A stretch of 64,000 nt of DNA from Gemmatimonadaceae bacterium. GTDB lineage: Bacteria > Gemmatimonadota > Gemmatimonadetes > Gemmatimonadales > Gemmatimonadaceae. This document shows, one piece after another, positions 23,137 to 31,725 of the stretch (the first letter of the stretch is position 1; each line of letters begins with the position of its first letter). Below the pieces are notes generated by a model. The model was given only the letters and a program-made list of their open reading frames with translations. It did not search any database and was not told where the DNA came from. The stretch covers positions 310,001 to 374,000 of the forward strand of contig JADKJT010000002.1 of assembly GCA_016720905.1 (NCBI GenBank), in the 5' to 3' direction. The position numbers were made by a program, and so were the translations under genes.

Positions 23137-24561
23137 ATGACGAAACCCATACAGCCGCATGGGCAGCCAACCGCCCGCTTCGGCAAGACACGAGTTCTGC
23201 AGCTGGCCGGCGTCGCCGTCGTCGCCCTGGCCGGCCTCGTGGGCACTCGCCCGAGCAAGACGCTGGTTGCCCAGGACGCCGCCCCCACGTTCACCAAGGA
23301 CGTGGCTCCCATTCTCTACAAGAACTGCACCACCTGTCACCGCCCCGGTGGACTGGGCCCGTTCACGTTGCTGGACTACGACACGGCGAAAAAGAACGTG
23401 GGCGACATTCGCGATGCCGTGAAGACCGGTTACATGCCGCCATGGCACGCCGAAGGGCCTCACGGGGCATTCGCCAACGATCGACGCCTGTCCGACACCG
23501 AGAAGCAAACCATTCTGCGGTGGATTGAAGCGGGCGCCAAAAAGGGCGACGTGAAAGCGTTGCCGCCGGCACCGGTGTACGCGACCAGCTGGGAGGTGGG
23601 GACACCCGACGCCGTGGTGACCATGCCCAGTGACTTCACCGTACCCGCCGCCGGTACCGTGGAATATCAGTACTTCGAAATCCCCACCAACTTCACCGAA
23701 GACAAGTGGGTGCAGGCCATCGAATTCATGCCGGGAGCGCGTGAAGTGGTGCATCACGTGTTGGTGTATGCCAAGGTGCCGCCGGCGCCTGGCGCTGCTG
23801 AAGCCGCCGCTGCGGCCGCGGCCGCGGCGAAGGCCGCTGGCACCCCGCCGGCACCGCGTCCAACGCCGCTGTTTGTGCGCAAGCAGCAGTACGAAGGAAC
23901 CGAGGAGCCACCAGCGCGCATCGATTCACGCAATCCACCGCCACGTCAGCTGGGCACGTTGATTGGCGGAACGGCCCCGGGCACCAACGTGATGAAGTTC
24001 CCGGCCGGTACAGCGCTCAAGATTCGCGCCGGAACGGTGCTCACGTTCCAGATGCACTACACCGCGCGTGGCCACGAAATGCACGACCGCACCAGCGTCG
24101 GCTTCAAGTTCGCGTCAGCCGCGCCCGATGAAGAGATTCGTATGGCCGCCTTCGTGAACACTGCCCTGAAGCTGCCCGCGGGAGCGAAGGACGTGCCGGT
24201 GAACGCCGAGCTGGAGCCCACGCAGAACATTCGCATTTGGGGATTGCTGCCGCATACGCATTTGCGCGGGACCGGCTGGAAGTACACGCTGGAAAAACCC
24301 GACGGCACGTCGGATGTGGTGCTTGATGTGCCGCGCTACGATTTCAACTGGCAGACGTACTACTTCTTTGCCACACCGCTGGACGTTCCGGCCGGTTCCA
24401 AGCTCAAGTCCACCGCCTGGTACGACAACTCGGCCACCAACAAGAGCAACCCGGACGCCAGCAAGGACGTCAAGTGGGGCGACCAGACGTGGGAAGAGAT
24501 GCAGTACACCGCGTTCTTGTACAGCGTGAACAGTCAACGGCGCACGGCGCCCGCGAAATAG
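23137..24561 (+). CDS. Exported cytochrome c / copper monooxygenase-like fusion
   Basis: 474 residues with an N-terminal membrane or signal segment. Residues about 45-130 form a cytochrome c-like domain (KNCTTCHRPGGLGPF, then MPPW as likely ligand region). The C-terminal part resembles the copper type II ascorbate-dependent monooxygenase fold (peptidylglycine hydroxylating monooxygenase-like): the HH pair in VVHHVLVYA, MHYTARGHEMHD and LLPHTHLRG are the usual copper-histidine sites. An alanine/proline-rich linker lies between (about 215-245). The protein should act in the periplasm with haem and copper. A perfect-stem terminator follows. The actual substrate is unknown, and some relatives may lack monooxygenase activity. 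Confidence 0.82.
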   Translation: MTKPIQPHGQPTARFGKTRVLQLAGVAVVALAGLVGTRPSKTLVAQDAAPTFTKDVAPILYKNCTTCHRPGGLGPFTLLDYDTAKKNVGDIRDAVKTGYMPPWHAEGPHGAFANDRRLSDTEKQTILRWIEAGAKKGDVKALPPAPVYATSWEVGTPDAVVTMPSDFTVPAAGTVEYQYFEIPTNFTEDKWVQAIEFMPGAREVVHHVLVYAKVPPAPGAAEAAAAAAAAAKAAGTPPAPRPTPLFVRKQQYEGTEEPPARIDSRNPPPRQLGTLIGGTAPGTNVMKFPAGTALKIRAGTVLTFQMHYTARGHEMHDRTSVGFKFASAAPDEEIRMAAFVNTALKLPAGAKDVPVNAELEPTQNIRIWGLLPHTHLRGTGWKYTLEKPDGTSDVVLDVPRYDFNWQTYYFFATPLDVPAGSKLKSTAWYDNSATNKSNPDASKDVKWGDQTWEEMQYTAFLYSVNSQRRTAPAK

Positions 24562-24582
24562 CACCTGCGCCACTCACCTGCG

Positions 24583-24620
24583 AAACACTGAACGGCCGCG
24601 CTCGCGGCCGTTCAGTGTTT
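24583..24620. terminator. Bidirectional terminator hairpin
   Basis: Perfect 18-base stem (24583-24600 with 24603-24620) starting AAACACTG and ending CAGTGTTT, with only two bases between arms. It lies between convergent genes ending at 24561 and 24638. The AAA and TTT edges let it serve both strands. Confidence 0.8.
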
Positions 24621-24637
24621 CATCCGCCTGACGATCG

Positions 24638-25354
24638 CTATTTCCCTGACACTGCCGAATCGATAGCCGCCCGCAACGTCGACAGCGGTGCGGTGCCCGG
24701 AATACGGCGGGCGCCCACCACGACCGTGAGGGGCGCGCCAACCCGCGCCGTGTCCGCCCACGCGATGTCGGTGCGTATCTGGCGCAGCATGCGATCGCTC
24801 TCTGTGCAGTTGCGCAGCGCAAACGCGTCGATGCCCGGCACCGAAGCCAGCGAGTCGAGCAGCACCTTCACGTCACGCGACCCGCCCCATCGCTCCTGCG
24901 CCGCAAAAATGCGGGCGCTGGTTTCCCAGAACTTCCCTTGCGCGGCGGCGCAGAGCGCTGCACTGGCGGCGCGCACCGCATCAGGGTGCTCACGCAGCGG
25001 ATAGTGCACCCAGGCCAGGCGCACCGTACCGGGTTCGATGTACTCGGCGCGGATGGTTGGCAGCGTGGTCTCAAACCAGGCCCGGCAGCCGGCGCACTGG
25101 TAGTCACTCACCACAAACAGCTGCACGCGGGCCGAGTCTGCGCCAAGCACGCGTCCATGGTCGGCCTCCAGCATCATGAGGTCGAGGGAGCGTTCATTGC
25201 GCCCCGGGGGCAACTTGCGGACATCCGCGTAAGACACATCGGCGGCCGCGCTGCGCGGCGTATCACGGCAGGCAGCCGTCAGCAGCAGGGGCAGCACGCA
25301 CAGAGTGCGCCGCACGGCCACGCGAATCGGGATACGAACAGTCGACCAAAGCAT
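24638..25354 (-). CDS. DsbA/thioredoxin-like lipoprotein
   Basis: 238 residues. The signal ends in LLLTAAC, a lipobox. The mature protein is a DsbA-type thioredoxin fold: LFVVSDYQCAGCRAWFETTLP contains the CxxC redox pair (CAGC), and GAPLTVVVGARRIPGTAP holds the cis-Pro-like loop near the end. It may introduce or reshuffle disulfides in exported proteins, fitting a neighbourhood with cytochromes and cysteine-paired surface repeats. ATG 25354 is used; a GTG 18 bases upstream is open. The gene is divergent from the haloperoxidase gene over 90 bases. Confidence 0.85.
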   Translation of the reverse strand: MLWSTVRIPIRVAVRRTLCVLPLLLTAACRDTPRSAAADVSYADVRKLPPGRNERSLDLMMLEADHGRVLGADSARVQLFVVSDYQCAGCRAWFETTLPTIRAEYIEPGTVRLAWVHYPLREHPDAVRAASAALCAAAQGKFWETSARIFAAQERWGGSRDVKVLLDSLASVPGIDAFALRNCTESDRMLRQIRTDIAWADTARVGAPLTVVVGARRIPGTAPLSTLRAAIDSAVSGK

Positions 25355-25444
25355 GCGGTAAGATACTCTCACTATCGGCTCTCGCCCACTCGTCGTAACC
25401 TACACGCTCACGCCCAATCGGCTGTTCCTCTGCTGGAGTCTCGA

Positions 25445-26902
25445 ATGAACGTGCTTCGCTGCGCCCTCGTGGTCAGTGCCGCCGCGACGGCCGTCGCCGC
25501 CGCGGGTTGTGCTCGCGAACGGCCCCCGGTCGATCCACAGCTGGTCTCGCAGTGGATGCGCACGTCGCTCGCCTTCGTGCGCAGTGAGCGCCTGGGTCCG
25601 CCGGTCGCCGCGCGTATCTCGGCCTACAGCGCGCTCGCACTCTACGAAGGGTATGCCGCCGACACGCGATCGTCACTGCGGTCGCTGGCCGGTCAGTTGA
25701 ACGGACTGCAAACACTGCCCCTGGCGCCCGCGGGCGACGCGCTGGACGGCCCGTCGGTTGCCGCCGAGGCGGAGCGCGTCGTCATGGATTCGCTGTTTCG
25801 GGACGGCATGCCGGGCACACGACGGACCATCGACTCACTGGCAGCGGCGCAGGTGGCCGCGCGCGCGGCCGCCGGTGTCAGTGCCGCCGATCGCGATCGG
25901 GCGCTCGCCCACGGGCGCGCCGTGGGCAATGCCATCCTCGCCTGGGCGGCCACCGACAGCTTTTTCGCGACGCGGGGTCGGCCGTGGGCTCCGTCGGGAA
26001 AGCGCGAGGAGTGGACCAATACCGCCAACGTGTCGCAGTTCGTACCGCAGACCCTGTCCGGTCAGTCCGACCTGGTGCAGCTGGCAAACCCCAATGTGCA
26101 CGAGGACGTGGAAGGCGCCACCACGAAAGGCACGTTCACCAACCGGCCCAAGGCCGAGGGGGCCACCACACTGCCCGCGTTCAATCCGATGAAGCCGACC
26201 GAGCCGTATTGGGGCACGTTGCGCCCGTTCGTGATTGCCAACGGTGATGAATGCGGGCCGCCGCCGATGCCGGCGTACTCGGAACAGGCGTCATCGGCAT
26301 TCTACAAAATCGGCAAGCAGTTCTACGACACGGTGAGCGCCCTGACCCCTGACCAGAAGCAGATCGCGCTCTTCTGGGCCGACAATCCGGTGGCCACCGG
26401 GACTCCGGGCTTTCATTGGATCAGCGTGGTGAACCTGATGGTGGCGCGGCGCGGTCTCAGTGCCGACGATGCCGTGGCGCTGTACGCCCTCACGTCGATC
26501 GCGATCCACGACGCGTTCATCGGCTGCTGGCGCGAGAAGTATCGCTCGAATGTGGTGCGACCCGTGACCTTTGTGCAGCGCGTCTTCGACAAGAAGTTCC
26601 AGACCGTGATCCCGACGCCGCCTTTCCCGGAGTATCCGTCGGGGCACTCCGTGCAGTCCGGCGCCGCGGTCGAGGTACTCATCGCGATGCTCGGCGACAC
26701 GATTCCTTATATCGACTCCACCCAAGTGGACATCGGTCAACCACCGCGTGCGTTTGCGTCGTTCTCCGCGGCACGCCGTGAAGTCGCCATCTCCCGCGTG
26801 TATGCCGGCGTGCACTACTTCCCGGCCGTCGCGGACGGTCTCACGCAGGGACAGTGCATCGGCCGGAAGGTCGGTGCGCTCAAGACTCGGCGCGGTTCGT
26901 GA
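25445..26902 (+). CDS. Vanadium-dependent haloperoxidase-like lipoprotein (PAP2 superfamily)
   Basis: 485 residues. The signal ends in a lipobox (AAAGCARE). The C-terminal half has the vanadate/phosphate pocket of the PAP2-haloperoxidase superfamily: PEYPSGHSVQSGAA near residue 396 and SRVYAGVHYFPA near 455, which supply the Ser-Gly-His and Arg...His residues. Upstream are the helical SIAIHDAFIGCWREKY segments typical of bacterial haloperoxidase-like proteins. Ribosome site GGAG lies 6-7 bases before ATG 25445. The stop overlaps the GTG of the FG-GAP gene by 4 bases (GTGA), so both are translated together. Activity may be peroxidase or phosphatase; sequence alone does not decide. Confidence 0.85.
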   Translation: MNVLRCALVVSAAATAVAAAGCARERPPVDPQLVSQWMRTSLAFVRSERLGPPVAARISAYSALALYEGYAADTRSSLRSLAGQLNGLQTLPLAPAGDALDGPSVAAEAERVVMDSLFRDGMPGTRRTIDSLAAAQVAARAAAGVSAADRDRALAHGRAVGNAILAWAATDSFFATRGRPWAPSGKREEWTNTANVSQFVPQTLSGQSDLVQLANPNVHEDVEGATTKGTFTNRPKAEGATTLPAFNPMKPTEPYWGTLRPFVIANGDECGPPPMPAYSEQASSAFYKIGKQFYDTVSALTPDQKQIALFWADNPVATGTPGFHWISVVNLMVARRGLSADDAVALYALTSIAIHDAFIGCWREKYRSNVVRPVTFVQRVFDKKFQTVIPTPPFPEYPSGHSVQSGAAVEVLIAMLGDTIPYIDSTQVDIGQPPRAFASFSAARREVAISRVYAGVHYFPAVADGLTQGQCIGRKVGALKTRRGS

Positions 26903-29900
26903 CGTTTCAACGTCGATGGCGCGGCACGGTTATCGCCGGTGCCACAATCGTCGTCGGGGCGTGCGGTGACACCGGCGCGCGTTCGCCGGTGGATACCAGC
27001 TGGCATGACGCATCGGGGTATCGCTGGCGCGCGCTTGGCGTCGCAACCAGCGGAGGCGTCGGCTTCACGATGCTCACCGCGTCCGCCACGGGTCTCACGC
27101 ATCAGAACGACATCGACGAAACGCGGGGCCTGGACAATCGCGGCTTGTTGGATGGTGCCGGCGTGGCCCTGGGTGACGTGGACGGCGACGGTCTTCCCGA
27201 TATCGTCCTCGCGTCCATCGAGCACCCTGCAGCCCTCTATCACAACGCGGGGAATTTCCGCTTTTCCGATGTGACGGCATCCAGTGGCCTCGACTTCACC
27301 GCGCTCGCCACCACAAGTGTGGTGTTGGCCGACGTCGATGGGGATCGCGATCTCGATCTGGTGGCGGGGACCTTTGGCGGACCCGTGGCGTTGTTCGTGA
27401 ATGACGGGAGGGGCCATTTCACCAACGGCACCAGTGCGAGCGGTCTCACCGGCGGATACAACGCCACCACGATGACGCTCGCGGACGTGGACGGGAACGG
27501 GTCGCTCGATCTCTATGTGGGCACGTACAAAACGCACAATGCGCTGGATGCCTTTCCGCCGCAGGCGCGGTCGTTCGACCAGGTGCTGAAGAAAGTCGGC
27601 GATTCGGTGGTGGTGGTGGATGAGTGGAAGAAGGAGTATCGCGTCGAAGCGCGCCCGGATCTGGGCGGTTTCATGCGCTCGCAGCGAGCCGAGCCCGACC
27701 TGTTCTTTCTCAATGACGGCGCCGGGCACTTTACGCGCACGCCGATTGTTGGCACCCGGTTCCGCGACGAACATGGCACCCCGTTGACGATCGATCCCGA
27801 CTACTTCACGTTGGCGGCGCGGTTCTACGATGTGAATGGTGACGGTGCGCCGGATCTGTACGTGCAACGACCTCGAGGATCCGGATCTCTTCTGGCTGAA
27901 CGACGGTACCGGCAACTTCCGGCTGGCGCCGACGCTGGCGCTTCGCGAGACCAGCAACACCTGCATGTCGGTGGATTTCGGCGACGTGAACCGCGACGGT
28001 CTGGTGGACCTCTTCACCACCGATATGCTGTCGCCCACGCTGGCCGCGCAGCAGCGTCAGATTCCCACGCACACGCCGCTCCAGAAACCGGTGGGACTTT
28101 CGCCCGAGCGCACGCAGTGGATGCGCAACATGCTGCAACTTTCGCGAGGCGACGGCACCTGGGCGCAGATCGCCGATTTCGCCGGCGTGACCGCCACCGA
28201 CTGGACGTGGGGGTCGGCGTTTCTTGATGTCGACCTGGACGGGTATGAAGATCTGTTGGCGCTGAACGGTCACCGCTACGATGTGCGCGAGGCCGACCCG
28301 TACGACCGCATCCGGAACAGTTTTCCGCGCGTGCCATGGAACCGGGAGTCGAAGGAGTTCCCCACACTGCGCGCCACCAATTTCGCGTTTCGCAATGGCG
28401 GCAAGCTCGCGTTTCAGGATGTGAGCCGCGCGTGGGGCTTCGGCGCGGACAGCGCCATCTCGCAGGGGATGGCGTTGGCCGATCTCGATGGGGATGGAGC
28501 GCTCGATGTGGTGGTGACCCGTCTCGATGCGCCATCGGTGGTGTATCGCAACCAATCGGGCGCGCCACGCGTCTCGGTGCGCCTGCATGGCCTCGACGGC
28601 AACACGCAGGGCATCGGCGCGGTGGTGACCGTGCGTGCCCCGCGCTTGCCGGTGCAATCCCGGGAGATGACATCCGGCGGATACTATCTGTCCGGCAGCG
28701 ATGCCCAACTGACGTTTGCCGCAACACTCGACAGCGCCATTACCATCGACGTGCGGTGGCGAAGCGGTCGACACAGTGTCATTGCCGGCGCGCGGGCCGA
28801 CCGCTTGTATGACATCACTGAGGACGCTGCCCTGCCCATCGTGCGGGACAGTACGCAGGCGCCCACCCCGCTCTTTGCCAACGCTTCCGCGCTCCTCGGT
28901 GGGGCTGCACACGTCGACTCGCTGTTCGCGGACTTCCGGCGGCAACCGTTGCTGCCATCGCGCCTGAGTCAACTTGGCCCCGGCGTAAGTTGGATCGACA
29001 TTGATCGTGATGGACGGGACGATCTGGTGTTTGCCAGCGGCCGTGGCGGGCGACTGACGGTGCTGCGCAACACCGTTACCGGCTTTGTCCCGCTTGCCGT
29101 GCCGGGTGACCTACAGGCGTACGATCTCACCACCGTGCTGCCCGCAAGCGATGGCCGCGGCGGCCTGTCGCTGTTGGTTGGTCAATCCAACTACGAGGCG
29201 GCGGATGCCGTCGCGGCGCTGTCGGTTCCCTCGGTGCTCCGCTACCCCATTGGCAGCGGGACGCGCATCGGTGCATCGAGCCGCGTGTTGGCTGGCGACA
29301 CCGCCGGTATCGGTGCCCTGGCCATGGCCGACGTCAACGGCGACGGTCTGCTCGATCTGTTCGTTGGCGCGCGGGCCATTCCCGGTGCGTGGCCCTTGCC
29401 GGCCCGATCGCACCTGCTGCTTGGCACAACCGGCGGTGGCTTCGTTGCCGATACGATCAACACGAAGGCACTGTCCACGCTGGGACTGGTATCGGCCGCC
29501 GTGTTCGCGGATCTCGACGGCGACGCGCATTCCGACCTCATTGTGGCCACCGAATTCGGGCCGGTGCGCGTGCTGCGCAACGAAGGCGGTGCGTTGCGTG
29601 ATGTCACGCGCACGATGGGAATGGGCGAACACTCCAGTCGCTGGAACGGCGTGAATGTGGGAGACTTCGACGGCGATGGACAACTGGACATCGTGGCCAC
29701 CAGTTGGGGCCGCAACATCCCGTGGCAGGCGTCGGAGTCGCGTCCGTACGCGCTCACCGTGGCGCGTCTGCCCGACGAGCGACTGGGTCTGGTGTTCGGT
29801 CGCGCCGATTCAACGACGCAGCGCGAAATGCCGCTTGATGGCTTTTCGCGCATCGGGGCGGCGATCCCGTCGGTGAAGGAACGATTTGCGACATTTGCCG

Positions 29901-30616
29901 AGTTCGCCCGCGCCGACGTCGACGCCGTGCTGGGCACGGCGGCCCGCAGCGCGGTGCGGGTAGGCGCGACAACCTTCGATCACGTGCTGTTCCTCAATCG
30001 CGGCGACCATTTCGAGACACGCGCCCTGCCCACGGCGGCGCAGCTGGCGCCGGCGTTTGCGGCCGTGGTGGCCGACTACGATGGTGACGGACGCGAGGAT
30101 CTTTTCCTGGCGCAGAATTTCTTCCCCACCGAGATCAATACCATGCGCTTTGACGCCGGGGTGGGGTTGCTGCTGCTGGGCGACGGGACCGGCGGGTTTC
30201 AGGCGCAGACGGTGCAGGCCAGCGGCATCGCAGTGCGTGGCGATCAACGCGGTGCGGCCGCAGCGGACTACAATGCCGACGGTCGCGTGGACCTCGCCGT
30301 ATCGCAGAATGGCGCGCCGATGACGCTGTGGCGAAACGTGACCGGCACCCCGGGACTGCGCGTACACGTGCAGGGTCCGGCGGCAAATCCGCTGGCCATC
30401 GGCGCGCAATTGCGGGTCATGGCGAATGGCACGGGCGGTCCGATTCGCGAGATCCACGCCGGAAGCGGCTACTGGTCGATGGACGCGGCCACGCAGGTCA
30501 TGGCGTTTCCGGCGGGCAGCACGGCGCTCTCGATTCGCTGGCCCTCCGGGCAGCAACAGACGGTGCCCGTGGCACCGGGTCAGCATGAGGTGCGGCTGAC
30601 CAGTCCTCAGCCCTGA
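26899..30616 (+). CDS. Large FG-GAP/ASPIC-UnbV (CRTAC1-like) lipoprotein, frameshifted
   Basis: About 1,239 residues over two frames. GTG 26899 overlaps the haloperoxidase stop by 4 bases. The N-terminus carries a signal and a likely lipobox (IVVGAC). Repeated FG-GAP/VCBS calcium-binding motifs follow throughout (GDVDGDGLPDIV, ADVDGDRDLDLV, ADLDGDGALDVV, GDFDGDGQLDIV). ASPIC/UnbV-like segments appear near each repeat group, the last ending in TALSIRWPSGQQQTV. The frame changes at 27861-27865: frame one ends NGDGAPDLYV and frame two resumes CNDLEDPDLFWLNDG. Two missing bases (GTGTGC read as GTGC) or one extra base would explain it. It is probably a secreted adhesin-like or binding propeller partnering the haloperoxidase; its function is unknown. 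Confidence 0.8.
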
Positions 30617-30630
30617 TCAGCGCGACGGCG

Positions 30631-31437
30631 CTATTTCTTGCGTCGCGTCGGACCGGATTTGGTCCAGATCACAATGACCCCGCAGCCCGCATTGCGACCA
30701 GCGTACTCGCCGGGCACGTCGGCCGGTCCGGTATAGACCTCCAGGGCCTCGATGTCCCGCACCGGGATGGTCGGCCCGAAGATGTTGTCGACGTTGTCAT
30801 CGACAACGTATTCGGGCAGACAGCGCATCGGCGCGCGCACCATGCGGATGTGACAACCGGAACCGCCGCCACACTCCACCGTGACGCCACGCATGCCGCG
30901 AGCGACATCCTGCAACGAGGAATAGCCGCCCTTTTCAATGTCCTCGCGGACGATGTACTGGCCGGCTCCGGTTTTTCGCCGGCGTTCGAAGTTGGCGAAA
31001 CGCGGACCCAGACTGGGGGCGGCCTCCACGGACACCATGGGTAACGATTGGGCCCTTGAGGCGGACTCTGCTTTCACCGGAGCGGTCGCGGCGGCGACCG
31101 CGGCGGCGAGCGTTATCGAGTCCAGTACGACGCGCCGCTCGAGGACCTCACCCTTGCCAATCGCCACCACCAGCCCGAACGACGAGAATCCCTGGGCGCG
31201 CACCAGAAAGCGGAGGAGTCCAGTCGGCAATCGGTCGAACCGAAACGCGCCGGTGGAATCGGTGGTGATGGCGCGGCCGTCTCCAAGAAAGACGACGGTG
31301 GCGGCGGCGATCGGCCCATTGCTGCTGCGGTCGATGACCGCACCCACCAACCGCCCATCCGGTTTTTGGGCCAGGCCGGGCGCCGGGAGCGCCAACAGGG
31401 CGACCAACGGCAGAAAAATCAGGCGGTTTCGCGGCAT
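30631..31437 (-). CDS. Stand-alone TonB plug protein with carboxypeptidase-regulatory-like domain
   Basis: 268 residues with a signal peptide (LIFLPLVALLALPAPGLAQ). A carboxypeptidase-regulatory-like beta-sandwich follows (GRLVGAVIDRSSNGPIAAATVVFLGDG), then a TonB-dependent receptor plug (YIVREDIEKGGYSSLQDVARG, VVDDNVDNI, VRDIEALEVYTGPADVPGEYAG, CGVIVIWTK). It stops where the beta-barrel of a receptor would begin, so it is a plug without a barrel. Four cysteines lie in the plug. Such short proteins recur in Gemmatimonadota-like genomes; their role is unknown. The start ATG 31437 is followed by the signal peptide; ATG 31464 is possible. It is divergent from the SusC-like gene over 288 bases. 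Confidence 0.8.
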   Translation of the reverse strand: MPRNRLIFLPLVALLALPAPGLAQKPDGRLVGAVIDRSSNGPIAAATVVFLGDGRAITTDSTGAFRFDRLPTGLLRFLVRAQGFSSFGLVVAIGKGEVLERRVVLDSITLAAAVAAATAPVKAESASRAQSLPMVSVEAAPSLGPRFANFERRRKTGAGQYIVREDIEKGGYSSLQDVARGMRGVTVECGGGSGCHIRMVRAPMRCLPEYVVDDNVDNIFGPTIPVRDIEALEVYTGPADVPGEYAGRNAGCGVIVIWTKSGPTRRKK

Positions 31438-31640
31438 GGGTGTGCCGAACGATACGTTCGGCATTGCCGCGGTCAAGTCATGCCCCCCCACAACTACTGA
31501 GTGTCTAGGGACGAAACGCGCGAAAATGCCATTGCCGACTGGGAGTTTCAGCAACATAATGGGACCAATCGTTGCGTGACCGATACTCGGTGCGCCACGG
31601 AGTACAGGATTGTGCCCTGTCCCACCTCGCGAAGCGCCCG

Positions 31641-31663
31641 GTCCCGCAGCGGTTTTGCGGGAC
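31641..31663 (+). other. Hairpin in the SusC leader
   Basis: GTCCCGCA pairs with TGCGGGAC around a 7-base loop, 62 bases before ATG 31726. It may shape the mRNA leader or end an upstream transcript; there is no T-run. The rest of 31438-31725 shows no other recognisable element. Confidence 0.4.
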
Positions 31664-31725
31664 AAGACGCGCCCTCCTCTCGCGATTCGTACGTACCCGC
31701 CCCCTTCACCGCACGAGGTAAAGCA

